In this document: positions 17,088-26,618 of the stretch, in pieces
Position numbering within the stretch: position 1 is the first letter of the stretch
Layout of the letters: every line of letters starts with the position of its first letter
Source of the DNA: Arthrobacter sp. Soil736
GTDB lineage: Bacteria; Actinomycetota; Actinomycetes; Actinomycetales; Micrococcaceae
DNA length: 64,000 nucleotides
Direction: 5' to 3'
Assembly (NCBI RefSeq): GCF_001428005.1
Contig: NZ_LMSB01000073.1
Span: 33,654-97,653, forward strand
Program-made: the position numbers and the translations under genes
The notes under the pieces: generated by a model
The model's database searches: none
What the model saw: the letters and a program-made list of their open reading frames with translations, nothing else
What the model was told of the DNA's origin: nothing

Positions 17088-18043
17088 TGCTGACGTTCTT
17101 CGCCAAACGGATAGGCTGGTCCGTCTTCACGGTGCTGCTGGCTACGGTGCTGGTTTTCAGCGCTATCCAGTCGCTGCCGGGAGACGCGGCCAGCCAGATA
17201 CTGGGCCAGAATGCCACGCCGTCGGCCGTTGCCACGATGCGCCAGCAGCTGGGGCTGGATGATCCGCCGGTTTCGCGGTTCGTCTCCTGGCTGGGCAATG
17301 CGCTGCAGGGCAACTTCGGCAACTCGCTGGTAAGCGGGGGCAGCGTGGGGGCTGAGGTTGGCTCCGCACTGATAAACACTTCGCTCCTTGCCGGGATTAC
17401 CATCGTGATCGGTGTCCTGCTGTCACTGGTCCTTGGCCTGGTTGCGGGCCTGACGCGTGACCGCTGGCCGGACATTTCAATCTCCACGCTTGCGCTGGTG
17501 GGGATGAGCGTCCCGGAGTTTGTGGTGGCCACGGTGCTGGTGCTGCTGTTCTCCATCTACATCCCGCTTTTTCCTGCGGTGGTGATTGCGGGGCAAAACG
17601 CCTCGGTCGCGGAGATCCTGCCGTCCGTCTGGCTGCCCGCCGGGGCGCTGATCTGCGTTCTTGCGGCGTACATCATCCGTATGATGCGCACCTCCGTGAT
17701 TGATGTGATGGACAGCGAGTTTGTCCGCACAGCCATCCTGAAAGGGAACTCGACGCCGCGGATCGTGTTCAAGCACATCCTCCCCAGCGCCATGCTCCCG
17801 ACGCTGAACGTCATCGCCATGAACGTCGCGTGGCTGGTCGGCGGTGTTGTGGTGGTGGAGAGCATCTTCAACTACCCGGGCATCGGCACCTTGATGATCC
17901 GCTCCGTCCAGACGCGCGACCTTCCCGCCATCCTGCTCATCACGGTGATGAGCGCCCTGACGTACGTGGTGTGCAATCTGTTGGCGGACTTTGCGGCGTT
18001 CCTGCTCAATCCACGACTGCGGTACCCGAGGAGCGCCAAATGA
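17087..18043 (+). CDS. Peptide ABC transporter permease, DppB type
   Basis: 318 residues. The family N terminus AKRIGWSVFTVLLATVLVF and LPGDAA loop are present, with about six helices and the EAA-type cytoplasmic loop EFVRTAILKGNSTPRIVFKH, where the ATPase docks. It forms the channel as a heterodimer with the next gene product. Overlaps the binding-protein gene by one base and the next permease by four. Confidence 0.92.
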   Translation: MLTFFAKRIGWSVFTVLLATVLVFSAIQSLPGDAASQILGQNATPSAVATMRQQLGLDDPPVSRFVSWLGNALQGNFGNSLVSGGSVGAEVGSALINTSLLAGITIVIGVLLSLVLGLVAGLTRDRWPDISISTLALVGMSVPEFVVATVLVLLFSIYIPLFPAVVIAGQNASVAEILPSVWLPAGALICVLAAYIIRMMRTSVIDVMDSEFVRTAILKGNSTPRIVFKHILPSAMLPTLNVIAMNVAWLVGGVVVVESIFNYPGIGTLMIRSVQTRDLPAILLITVMSALTYVVCNLLADFAAFLLNPRLRYPRSAK

Positions 18044-18933
18044 GTGCAACGACGACGACGGCGGCACCCGCCTTCACGGCGCCCGGCAGCTTTGGCCGGG
18101 TGGTCCGGTCCATCCTGAAATCACGGACGGCAACCTTCGGTTTCGCCCTGGTGATCCTGAACATCCTGCTGGCGCTGCTCGCGCCGGTGCTGACGTCCTT
18201 TGATCCGATCGCCACGGATGCGATGAATGCGCTGCAGGAAAGTTCCGGCGAGCACCTCCTGGGTACGGATGCGCTCGGCCGGGATACCTTGACGCGGACA
18301 CTGTTCGGCGGCCAGTACGCACTGGCCATCAGCTTCACCGCCACCGCGCTAACGGTGTTGCTGGGATCAGTCATTGCCGGCATCGCCGCCTACCGCGGCG
18401 GCATCGTGGATGACATCATCACCCGGGTGCTGGATTCGGTGCTGGCCGTTCCGGCCATACTGTCCATGCTGGTGGTGGTGACCATCTTCGGCACCGGTCC
18501 GTGGGTGATTATCCTGGCGGTAATGGTCGTCTACACCGGCGGCGTGACGCGGATTGTCAGGGCAACGGTGATGGATGTCCTGCCCAAGGACTACATCACG
18601 GCGGCCAAGGCCCGCGGCGAAGGCATGTTCTCCATCCTGGCTCGCGAAGTGTTTCCGAACGTACTGGACATCATCCTGGTGGAGTTCGCCATGCGGGCTT
18701 CCTGGGTGGTGCTGCTGATCAGCTCGCTGTCCTTCCTGGGCTTCGGCGCCAGTCCTCCCACGCCTGACTGGGGACTGATGGTGGCGGAAAACCGCAACCT
18801 GATGTCAGTTGTCCCGCTTGCAACCCTGTCCCCGATCGTGGCGCTCGCCACCTTGATCGTCGGCCTGAACCTTGCAGCCGACGGGCTCGCCAAGAGCCTC
18901 GGTGTTGACCGTATGAAAGAAGTGCTGGGCTGA
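18040..18933 (+). CDS. Peptide ABC transporter permease, DppC type
   Basis: 297 residues. Contains the DppC signatures GEHLLGTDALGRDTLTRTLF and the EAA loop DYITAAKARGEGMFSILARE, and ends with TPDWGLMVAENRN and a final helix. ATG at 18040 overlaps the preceding stop (ATGA), and its own stop overlaps the ATPase start (TGATG), so the whole operon is translationally coupled. Confidence 0.92.
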   Translation: MSATTTTAAPAFTAPGSFGRVVRSILKSRTATFGFALVILNILLALLAPVLTSFDPIATDAMNALQESSGEHLLGTDALGRDTLTRTLFGGQYALAISFTATALTVLLGSVIAGIAAYRGGIVDDIITRVLDSVLAVPAILSMLVVVTIFGTGPWVIILAVMVVYTGGVTRIVRATVMDVLPKDYITAAKARGEGMFSILAREVFPNVLDIILVEFAMRASWVVLLISSLSFLGFGASPPTPDWGLMVAENRNLMSVVPLATLSPIVALATLIVGLNLAADGLAKSLGVDRMKEVLG

Positions 18934-20861
18934 TGACACCAGAGACCATAACCTCCAACGCCGGACGACGGGCTGTCAAGGACGGCGACGTGGTGCAGCT
19001 CCGCAACCTGGGGATTTCCTACCGGACCGGCAAGCGCGAGGTGGCGGTGCTCAAAGGCATCACCCTCACGCTCGGTAAGGGCCGCATCCTGGGGCTCGTG
19101 GGCGAATCCGGTTCCGGAAAATCCACGCTCGCCACCGCCCTGCTGGGATCTTTGCGTACCGGCTCCTTCGTTTCCACCGGAACCGCCAGCGTTTCCGGGC
19201 AGGACGTTTTCGCCTTAGGCTCCAAGGAATTACGCCGGTTCCGCATCAGCGAAGTAGCGATGGTTCCGCAAAATGCCGGCAGCGCGCTGACGCCGACCAT
19301 GAAGATTCACGAGCAGATCGCAGAGGCACTGCATTCGCTCAAAGGCAACAGGGCTGCCCAGCGCAGTCGCGCCGAAGAATTGCTCCGGCTGGTCCGCCTG
19401 CCCAACCCCGCCCAGGCCCTTGAACGCTACCCACACCAGTTCTCGGGTGGCCAGCAGCAGCGCATCGGGATCGCCGTCGCGCTGGCAGCGAACCCCACCC
19501 TGCTGGTCCTCGACGAGCCGACCACGGGCCTGGATGTGGTGACGCAGGCCGCCATCCTGGACCTGCTTTCCGAGCTGCAGGGTTCGCTGGGCATGTCCAT
19601 GGTGATGGTCAGCCATGACCTGGGCGTGATCGACAAGATGTGCACCGATGTTGCCGTGCTGCGGCGCGGCGAAATCGTGGAAGCCGGCGCCACACGGGAG
19701 GTGTTGGCGAATCCCAAGCACCCCTATACCCGGGGGCTCGTGGCGAGCGTCCCACGCATCGATGTCCCCGGCATCCCGCCCAGCATGGTCCAGGACGCGA
19801 TCGACGCCGGCGAGGACTGGGTGCAGCACCAGGACGTTTACCGGCGTACTGCCCCGCAGGGGGCGGTTCCGGTGCTGAGCGTGGAGTCCCTCAGCATCGA
19901 CTACCGGCGCAAGCACATTCCCGGCACCGGCGCTACGGTGCAGGACGTCAGTTTCACCGTAAATGCCGGCGAAGTGGTGGCTTTGGTGGGCGAGTCCGGC
20001 TCGGGCAAATCGTCCATCGCCAACGCGATCGCCGGCCTCCAGAAAACTGGCGGAGGCCGGATCGCCCTGGCCGGTGGCGGTGGAGCTGGCGGCGAGCTGG
20101 CCAAGACAGTGTCCGGCCGGCCCAAGAACCTGCGGCAGGCCATTCAGCTGATCTTCCAGAACGCGGATACGTCGTTGAATCCGCGGCAGACTGTCCAGAC
20201 CGCCATCCAGCGGCCGATCAATCTCTTCAGCGTCAAGAATGCCAGCGTGCAGCAGGCCCTTGCCGACGTGGACCTGCCGGCGAGCTATGCGCGGCGGCTT
20301 CCCGGCCAGCTCTCCGGCGGCCAGCGCCAGCGGGTGGGAATCGCCCGGGCCGTGGCTGCGGCGCCGTCGCTGGTGCTGGCCGATGAAGTGGTGTCCGCAC
20401 TGGACGTTTCGGTGCAGTCATCCATTCTGCGCCTGATGGATGAGCTGAGCCGGGAGAAGTCCTTGGGGTTCCTGTTCATCACCCATGACCTGGCCGTGGT
20501 GCGCGCCATCGCGGACCGCGTAGTGGTGCTGTACCTGGGACGTGTGGTGGAGGAAGGGACCGTCGAGGAGATCTTCGCCTCCATCTCGCATCCGTACACC
20601 AGGCTGCTGCTGGATTCCGTCATTGAACTCGGCGACGACCATGACGCCAAACTGAAGGCCGTCAAGGACGAGATCCCGGCCGCACCGCCGGAGCTGGGCT
20701 GCCCCTTCGCCAGCCGCTGCCCCTTGGTCCGGGACGTCTGCCACACTGTCGCGCCGCCGACCATTGCCGTCAGCGCCAGCCACAACATCAAATGCCATGC
20801 GGACGTCGCCGAGCTCACTGGCGTGTCCGCCGAAGCCTTGGAAGGAACCCGGACGTGCTGA
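18933..20861 (+). CDS. Fused double ATPase of the peptide ABC transporter (DppD-DppF fusion)
   Basis: 642 residues holding two ABC ATPase modules in one chain. Module 1: Walker A GESGSGKSTL near residue 57, signature FSGGQQQRIGIA, Walker B LLVLDEPTTGLD. Module 2: Walker A GESGSGKSSI near residue 350, signature LSGGQRQRVGIA, Walker B LVLADEVVSALD. It ends with the Cys-containing oligopeptide C-terminal tail (GCPFASRCPLVRDVC). In many bacteria these are two genes; the fusion is common in actinobacteria. It energises uptake through the two permeases encoded just upstream. Confidence 0.93.
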   Translation: MTPETITSNAGRRAVKDGDVVQLRNLGISYRTGKREVAVLKGITLTLGKGRILGLVGESGSGKSTLATALLGSLRTGSFVSTGTASVSGQDVFALGSKELRRFRISEVAMVPQNAGSALTPTMKIHEQIAEALHSLKGNRAAQRSRAEELLRLVRLPNPAQALERYPHQFSGGQQQRIGIAVALAANPTLLVLDEPTTGLDVVTQAAILDLLSELQGSLGMSMVMVSHDLGVIDKMCTDVAVLRRGEIVEAGATREVLANPKHPYTRGLVASVPRIDVPGIPPSMVQDAIDAGEDWVQHQDVYRRTAPQGAVPVLSVESLSIDYRRKHIPGTGATVQDVSFTVNAGEVVALVGESGSGKSSIANAIAGLQKTGGGRIALAGGGGAGGELAKTVSGRPKNLRQAIQLIFQNADTSLNPRQTVQTAIQRPINLFSVKNASVQQALADVDLPASYARRLPGQLSGGQRQRVGIARAVAAAPSLVLADEVVSALDVSVQSSILRLMDELSREKSLGFLFITHDLAVVRAIADRVVVLYLGRVVEEGTVEEIFASISHPYTRLLLDSVIELGDDHDAKLKAVKDEIPAAPPELGCPFASRCPLVRDVCHTVAPPTIAVSASHNIKCHADVAELTGVSAEALEGTRTC

Positions 20862-22882
20862 TCCGCACCGACTTCCCACACGCGGTTACCGTGTTGGAAA
20901 ACGTCATGATCCCCATGAAAGACGGCATCAGGCTCGCCGCCACCATTTGGCTGCCCGAGAATGCTGCCGCGGAGCCGGTGCCGGCGCTGCTGGAATACCT
21001 GCCATACCGCCGCGGGGACTGGACTGCGCCGCGTGATGCCCAGCGGCATCCTTGGTACGCGGGCCACGGCTATGCCTCCGTCCGGGTGGATATCCGTGGC
21101 TGCGGAGACTCCGAAGGAGTCATGCTCGATGAATACCACCAGCAGGAACAGGCCGACGGCGTGGAGGTCATCCAGTGGCTGGCAGCCCAGCCCTGGTGCA
21201 CCGGAAAGGTCGGTATGTTCGGCATTTCCTGGGGCGGATTTAACTCACTCCAGCTAGCTGCCGAGCAGCCGGAGGCGCTGAAGGCAATCGTCACGGTGTG
21301 CTCCACCGACGACCGCTATGCCGACGACGTGCACTACTTTGGCGGCGCCATGCTGGGCATCGACATGACCTCGTGGGCCGGGACCATGCTTGCGTTCCAA
21401 TGCCGCCCGCCCGCTCCGTGGCGGGTCGGGGAGTCGTGGGAGACCTTGTGGAAGGAGCGGCTGGAAGCCCTCCAGCCCTTCTCCGAAATCTGGATGGACC
21501 ATCAGGAACGCGACGACTACTGGCGTCACGGCTCCGTCAATGAGGACTATTCGAAGATCAAAGCGGCGGTAATGGCCGTGGGAGGCTGGGCGGACCCCTA
21601 CCGGAACACGGTGTTCCGGCTGCTGGAAAACCTTGGCTCGCCCGTTCAAGGGCTGATCGGGCCGTGGTCGCACCAGTACCCGGACATTGCCCGCACTCCG
21701 GGGCCCACTATCGGATTCCTTCAGGAAACGCTGCGCTGGTGGGACTACTGGCTCAAGGGCATCGACACCAAGATCATGGACGAACCCGCAGTGCGCGCCT
21801 ACCACCAGGACTCCGTCCGGCCCGCAACTTTCTATCCTGAGCGGGCCGGCACCTGGGTGGGCCTGGAGGGCTGGCCGTCCGCCGCCGTCGGCCGCTCTTC
21901 CTTTAACCTGGCCACAGAATTGCGCAGTCTCGCCGCGGACGCTTCCGGACACGTTGTGGTGGACACGCCGCAGCACAACGGGGCGGACGCAGCCCGTTGG
22001 TTCCCCTTTGGCAACGCCTCGGACCTGCCTCCGGACCAGCGGTCGGAGGACGGACGCTCGGTTGTTTTTGAGACTCCGGTGCTGGAAGAGGACATCAATC
22101 TGCTCGGCTTCGCGCGCCTGGGGTTGCGGGTTGCCAGCACGACGCCCAGGGCGAACGTCATTGCGCGGCTGTGCGATGTGGCGCCGGACGGCTCGTCCAC
22201 CCTGATTACCCGTGGGGCCATCAACCTGGCCCGCCGTCATGGGATGGACCGGGCCGATGAGCTGGTTCCCGGGGAGTTCGTGGATGCGGAGATTGCGTTT
22301 GTTGCCATGTCCTGGCAGATACCTGCCGGGCATAGGCTGCGGCTGGCGCTGTCTACCACCTATTGGCCGTGGATCTGGCCGCACGGGGAGCAGGGCGCTG
22401 TGACCGTCGACGCCGCGGCAAGCCGGCTAACGCTCGACGAACTGGATCCGTCGGCGATCGGGGCGGCTGACATCAGCTTTGAGGAGGCCGAGCAGGCGGC
22501 TCCGCTCAAGATCCTCGCAGGTCCGCCGCTTCCGGTGCGTCCCGAGCGCGAGGTCCGCTACGAGCCGCAGTCGGAGAGCTGGACCCTCACGGTTGATCCG
22601 AACTATGGCGGAAACCGGATCTACCCGGACGGGCTGCATTTCGGCGAAGACGCCCTGGAGTCGTATTTCATCTCCGGCAGTGACCCCCTGAGCGCCAAGG
22701 CTGAATCACAGTGGAAAATCAGCATGAGCAAGGATGAGTGGGAGGTCCGGATTGAAACCCACGCCACGGTAACGGCCTCGGCACAGCATTATCTGCTGCA
22801 CAGCACGGTGCGTACGTTTAAGGGCGAGGACCTATTCTTTGAAAGAACCTTTGAGAAGAAAATTGTCCGGACGTCCGCGTAA
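20855..22882 (+). CDS. CocE/NonD-family hydrolase (X-Pro dipeptidyl-peptidase-like)
   Basis: About 675 residues in two parts: an alpha/beta hydrolase with cap (nucleophile elbow MFGISWGGF, Ser near residue 125; later VGGWADPY and GPWSHQYPD fit the acid and His of the triad) and a C-terminal jelly-roll domain (RLRLALSTTYWPW). No signal peptide, so it acts in the cytoplasm. Known members cleave X-Pro peptides, esters or beta-lactam precursors. Position inside the peptide-uptake operon suggests it hydrolyses the imported substrate. GTG at 20855 with GAAGGA upstream is the likely start; it overlaps the ATPase gene by seven bases. Confidence 0.88.
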   Translation: MLIRTDFPHAVTVLENVMIPMKDGIRLAATIWLPENAAAEPVPALLEYLPYRRGDWTAPRDAQRHPWYAGHGYASVRVDIRGCGDSEGVMLDEYHQQEQADGVEVIQWLAAQPWCTGKVGMFGISWGGFNSLQLAAEQPEALKAIVTVCSTDDRYADDVHYFGGAMLGIDMTSWAGTMLAFQCRPPAPWRVGESWETLWKERLEALQPFSEIWMDHQERDDYWRHGSVNEDYSKIKAAVMAVGGWADPYRNTVFRLLENLGSPVQGLIGPWSHQYPDIARTPGPTIGFLQETLRWWDYWLKGIDTKIMDEPAVRAYHQDSVRPATFYPERAGTWVGLEGWPSAAVGRSSFNLATELRSLAADASGHVVVDTPQHNGADAARWFPFGNASDLPPDQRSEDGRSVVFETPVLEEDINLLGFARLGLRVASTTPRANVIARLCDVAPDGSSTLITRGAINLARRHGMDRADELVPGEFVDAEIAFVAMSWQIPAGHRLRLALSTTYWPWIWPHGEQGAVTVDAAASRLTLDELDPSAIGAADISFEEAEQAAPLKILAGPPLPVRPEREVRYEPQSESWTLTVDPNYGGNRIYPDGLHFGEDALESYFISGSDPLSAKAESQWKISMSKDEWEVRIETHATVTASAQHYLLHSTVRTFKGEDLFFERTFEKKIVRTSA

Positions 22883-22907
22883 ATCGGGGGAGAGCGAGCA
22901 CAAGGAG

Positions 22908-23558
22908 ATGGCAGCTATTTCACAGGATCATTTGGACCGCCCGCGGGCTAAGACAGCGGGGGAGCGCCAGCGCCACCCCACCGAGGTCCGTCGCCAGCTG
23001 GTGGTGGACGCCGCCCGGGACCTGATCGCGGATAAGGGACTGTTCAATGTGCTGATCCGGGATATCTCCAAGGCCTGCGGTGTCTCTCCTGGCACCATCT
23101 CCTACCACTTCAAGGGCCTGGATGAAGTGCTCATGGAAGTGGTGAAGGCCGAGACCGCCGATTTCTACGTGCCCCTGCAGCAGAGTGCGCAGGGCTCCGG
23201 GGACCCGGCGAAAGAGCTGCTGTATTTCCTGGAAGGCATGTTCGGCTCCGATGCCAGCTCCCGCCGGCACTGGCTGATCTGGCTGGATTTCTGGTCCGCC
23301 GCGGCCAGGGACGAAGAATATGGCCAATGGATGAATGACCACTACACGGCCTGGCGCAATGCCCTGCAGGACGTGACCGAACGCGGAGTCAGCGAAGGGG
23401 CGTTCCACTGCGCTGACCCACGCGGGTTCGCCATCGAAACCGCTGCACTGGTGGACGGGCTGGCAGTGCAGTGCTATTCGCGCGGATCCGTGATCCCGGT
23501 GGAGATGGCCCGGGAGCTGCTGATCAAGTTCGTTAAGCGGGAGTTGCGGATTTCGTAG
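22908..23558 (+). CDS. TetR-family regulator of the peptide-uptake operon
   Basis: 216 residues. N-terminal TetR helix-turn-helix: VVDAARDLIADKG, then IRDISKACGVSPGTISYHFK. The C-terminal half resembles BetI/TetR_C_6-type ligand domains (HWLIWLDFWSAAARDEEYG). The start at 22908 follows GGGGGAG by about 14 bases; AAGGAG abuts the ATG and is too close to serve. It is the last gene of the operon, 25 bases after the hydrolase, so it probably controls the promoter upstream of 15510. Confidence 0.85.
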   Translation: MAAISQDHLDRPRAKTAGERQRHPTEVRRQLVVDAARDLIADKGLFNVLIRDISKACGVSPGTISYHFKGLDEVLMEVVKAETADFYVPLQQSAQGSGDPAKELLYFLEGMFGSDASSRRHWLIWLDFWSAAARDEEYGQWMNDHYTAWRNALQDVTERGVSEGAFHCADPRGFAIETAALVDGLAVQCYSRGSVIPVEMARELLIKFVKRELRIS

Positions 23559-23575
23559 GACCTGCCGCTATCTTG

Positions 23576-23673
23576 GCGCGATCACCGCCACCGTGATGGT
23601 GTTGGTCATGCTGGGTCTTTGCGCGGTGACGTTCGTGGTGGCGCTGCTGTGGCGGGAGCGGAAGGCAGGGTAG
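23576..23673 (+). pseudogene. Relic of an MFS transporter 3' end
   Basis: The stretch repeats the end of the MFS gene at 12576-13940, including its last codons (VTFVVALLWRERKAG) and stop. A 51-base piece present in the intact gene is missing between GTGATG and GTxxTGGTCATG, with ATG at both borders of the gap. It begins 17 bases after the TetR stop. No start codon; not expressed as a protein. Confidence 0.75.
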
Positions 23674-23759
23674 GGGACCGGTTTGCGCGCGGGCATTGAC
23701 CGCCGCGCCGGAAGGCCTACCATGGGCCGCACCAGTACATTTCAAGGAGGAGATGTGTG

Positions 23760-24191
23760 ATGTCACGCGCTGAAGTAGAGCAGCTTGATGACCGCGGAAT
23801 GGCGGCCTGGGACCAGCATGATGCGGCGGCGTTCACCGCCCTGCTGGCAGATGAATTTACGTTTTCGGATGTGATGGCGCCTGAGCCGTTCCGCAGCCGG
23901 GAGCAGGTGCAGGCGTACATGGAAGGGTGGTTTACGGCGTTTCCGGACATGCGCGTCAAGACCACCAGCCGGGTAGTCACCGAGGATCAGGTGGCGGCGG
24001 AAGTGGAGTTCACCGGCACCAACACGGGGCCGTTGCGGATGGGAAGCCAGGAGGTCCCGGCCACCGGCAAGTCGGTCACCGGCACCGGTACATACTTTGC
24101 ATCCATCGAGGACGGAAAGTTTGTCTCCTTCCGCGCCTATCCGGACGTGGCCGGCATGATGGCGCAACTGGAGCTGATGCCGGGGGCATGA
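23760..24191 (+). CDS. SnoaL-like ester cyclase family protein
   Basis: 143 residues with the SnoaL/NTF2 pattern: AAWDQHDAAAFTALLADEF, MEGWFTAFPDMRVKTTSRVV, EFTGTNTGPL, EVPATGKSVTGTGTYFASIE and DGKFVSFRAYPDVAGMMAQL. It shares the PATGK segment with the SnoaL-like protein at 7846. AAGGAGGAG lies nine bases before ATG 23760; a GTG three bases earlier is also possible. Substrate unknown. Confidence 0.82.
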   Translation: MSRAEVEQLDDRGMAAWDQHDAAAFTALLADEFTFSDVMAPEPFRSREQVQAYMEGWFTAFPDMRVKTTSRVVTEDQVAAEVEFTGTNTGPLRMGSQEVPATGKSVTGTGTYFASIEDGKFVSFRAYPDVAGMMAQLELMPGA

Positions 24192-24581
24192 ATTGGGGCC
24201 GCGTTGGCGGCTTGGAGTCCGGTCCGGGCGCTGGCCAGTCGGTGTTGGTTACCTGACTGGCTGGTGCCGGTGGCCGCTGCCCTGCCCAATTCCATTGCCG
24301 TGCCAGTGCTGCAGTGGGAAAATGACCGGAGTTGCACCCATAGAGCCCGAACGGCCGGCGGGACAGGACTGATCACAGGGTCCTTCAAAGACATTCCCAC
24401 TGGCGGACATCTCGGGCTCTTCTCGACAACCCGGAACATTGCCGGGCACCGGGCTCGGCCATAACGCTGAGACCAAAGCCAACGACGGCGCCAGTTGGGG
24501 ATGACGCACGACCTCCACGGGAGGAATGAAGATGCCGCAGAGCCAGTGCCGCAGGAAAGTCGACGCGGGAGCGCCGCAGCT
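24192..24581. other. Gap between SnoaL-like gene and MHS transporter, with a weak dyad
   Basis: Just under 400 bases. A 7-base inverted repeat (GCCAGTC at 24234, GACTGGC at 24255) could end transcription of the SnoaL-like gene, but it lacks a T tract. I see no gene or relic in the remainder. Confidence 0.35.
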
Positions 24582-26093
24582 ATGACCGTACAGCCGAAAA
24601 GCCGCCGCCTCCGCGTCTCCGACGTCAACGTCGTTGACCATCCCACGCTGAAGAAAGCGCTCGGCGGGACCATCGTGGGCAACACGATGGAATGGTACGA
24701 CGTCGGTGTGTTCGGGTACCTGATCACCACCATGGGTCCGGTGTTCCTGCCCGAAGCAGACAAAGCCGTGCAGAACCTGTTCCTGCTGGGCACCTTCGGA
24801 GCCACGTTCATCGCCCGCCCGCTGGGCGGCGTCTTCTTCGGCTGGCTTGGCGACAAGATTGGCCGCCAGAAGGTGCTGGCCATGACCCTGATGCTCATGG
24901 CTGCGGCGACGTTCGCCGTCGGCCTGCTGCCGGGCTACTCGGTGCTGGGCATCTGGGCCGCGGTGCTGCTGGTGGTCACGAAGCTGGTGCAGGGCTTTTC
25001 CACCGGCGGCGAGTACTCCGGAGCCACCACGTTCGTCTGTGAGCATTCGCCGGACAGGCGCCGCGGCTTCTTCGCCAGCTTCCTGGACATGGGCAGCTAC
25101 CTGGGCTTTGCCATTGGTGCGGCGCTGGTTTCCGTCCTTCAGCTGACCATGGGCCAGGACCAGATGGAGGCGTGGGGCTGGCGAATTCCGTTCCTGGTCG
25201 CCGGTCCGCTCGGCATCATCGCCATCTATTTCCGGTTGAAGATTGAGGAGTCACCGGTGTTCCAGGCAACCCTGGAAGCGGAAGAGGAATCGGCCAGGCA
25301 CCCCGAGACAGGTGAGGTGCTCGGTGCCATGGGCCCGGTGGGGATCTTCAGGGCCTACTGGCACAGGATCGTGCTGGCCATGATCCTCGTGGCGGCTGCC
25401 AACACGGTGGGCTACGCCCTCACGTCCTACATGCCCACGTACCTGACCAGCAACAAGGGATATGACGAGATCCATGGGACGCTGCTGACCATCCCCGTCC
25501 TGGTGGTCATGTCCCTGTGTATCCCGCTCACCGGGCATCTTTCGGACAGGATCGGGCGCCGTCCGGTGCTCTGGATCGGAGCCGTCAGCACCGTGGTGCT
25601 GTCGATCCCGGCGTTCCTTCTGATCGCGCTGGGAAATATTCCGGCCACGCTCACCGGCCTCGCCCTGGTCGCATTTCCCGTCACGTTCTACGTGGCCAAC
25701 CTCGCCTCGGCGCTGCCGGCGCTGTTCCCCACAGCCCATCGCTACGGGGCCATGGGCATCGCCTACAACTTCGCCGTCGCCATCTTCGGCGGCACCACGC
25801 CGTTCATCATTGCCTCCCTCATTCAGGCGACGGGCAACGACATGATGCCCGCCTACTACCTGATGGCCACCTCGGCGATCGCCGCCGTCACCATTTACTT
25901 CCTGCCGGAATCCGCCCGGCGGCACCTGCCCGGGTCAATGCCCAGCGTGGACTCGGAGGAAGCGGCCCGCGAACTGGTGGCGACGCAGGACGAGAACCCC
26001 CTGCTGGACATGGACACGCTGCCGTTCGACAGCAGCTACGAGGCCGCGAGGGCGGCGCACGTGGGACATCAGAGAAGGCCGGGGGAGAGCTGA
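24582..26093 (+). CDS. MHS-family MFS transporter (ProP/ShiA-like)
   Basis: About 503 residues, twelve helices. Diagnostic motifs of the metabolite:H+ symporter group: GGTIVGNTMEWYDVGVFGYL at helix 1, GGVFFGWLGDKIGRQKVL loop, VQGFSTGGEYSGA at helix 4 and RIGRRPVLW at the second loop. These carriers import osmolytes or carboxylates such as proline/betaine, citrate, shikimate or alpha-ketoglutarate; the substrate cannot be chosen here. The start at 24582 follows GGGAG by about eleven bases; a longer form from 24501 cannot be excluded. A hydrophilic acidic tail of about 50 residues ends the protein. Confidence 0.88.
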   Translation: MTVQPKSRRLRVSDVNVVDHPTLKKALGGTIVGNTMEWYDVGVFGYLITTMGPVFLPEADKAVQNLFLLGTFGATFIARPLGGVFFGWLGDKIGRQKVLAMTLMLMAAATFAVGLLPGYSVLGIWAAVLLVVTKLVQGFSTGGEYSGATTFVCEHSPDRRRGFFASFLDMGSYLGFAIGAALVSVLQLTMGQDQMEAWGWRIPFLVAGPLGIIAIYFRLKIEESPVFQATLEAEEESARHPETGEVLGAMGPVGIFRAYWHRIVLAMILVAAANTVGYALTSYMPTYLTSNKGYDEIHGTLLTIPVLVVMSLCIPLTGHLSDRIGRRPVLWIGAVSTVVLSIPAFLLIALGNIPATLTGLALVAFPVTFYVANLASALPALFPTAHRYGAMGIAYNFAVAIFGGTTPFIIASLIQATGNDMMPAYYLMATSAIAAVTIYFLPESARRHLPGSMPSVDSEEAARELVATQDENPLLDMDTLPFDSSYEAARAAHVGHQRRPGES

Positions 26094-26228
26094 CGAGGGA
26101 GCGCGCCCAGGCGGGGACGAACGGGTACAGCAGGCCTCCCGTCCGCGGAGTTTTGCAGCAGCCGTTGTCAGTCCGCGGAAGTGGGCCTAGGCTGTGCGCA
26201 CGGCCCCACCCCGGGGACCGCTCCAGGA

Positions 26229-26254
26229 CCCTCCGTCACGGGTGTCAGGCACAC
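26229..26254. repeat. 26-base dispersed repeat, copy 1
   Basis: The stretch from CCCTCCGTCACGG to GTGTCAGGCACAC occurs identically at 35973-35998. This copy continues into CCC, which completes a GGGTG...CACCC dyad around TCAGGCA. It lies upstream of the GYD gene. Confidence 0.7.
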
Positions 26255-26297
26255 CCCCGGGTGCCCGCGTCCTGGACATCACGGAACAGGAAAGACC

Positions 26298-26618
26298 ATG
26301 ACCAAGTATCTGTTTGAAGCGAATTACGTGGGCGAGGGAATCAAAGGACTCATGCGCGAAGGCGGCACCAAGCGACGTGACGCGGTGGTGGACGCCCTCA
26401 ATTCCGTAGGAGGATCGCTTGAAAGCTTCTACTACGCCTTCGGGGACACCGACGTCCTGGGCGTCTTTGATATCCCGGACCAGGCCGGCGCCGCGGCCCT
26501 TTCGCTGATGATCAATTCGACCGGCAACGTGAACGTGCGTCTGAAGCCGCTCATGACGCCGGAAGACATCGACGAAGCGGCCAAAAAGACACCGGCATAC
26601 CGCGCCCCCGGGCAGTAG
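26298..26618 (+). CDS. GYD-domain protein
   Basis: 106 residues. The start TKYLFEANYVGEGIKGLMREGG and the middle GGSLESFYYAFGDTDVLGVFD match the small GYD family (named for a conserved Gly-Tyr-Asp; here YVGEG and FGDTD occupy those zones). A dimeric ferredoxin-like fold is expected; function unknown. CAGGAAAG lies seven bases before ATG. No operon partner is evident. Confidence 0.8.
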   Translation: MTKYLFEANYVGEGIKGLMREGGTKRRDAVVDALNSVGGSLESFYYAFGDTDVLGVFDIPDQAGAAALSLMINSTGNVNVRLKPLMTPEDIDEAAKKTPAYRAPGQ

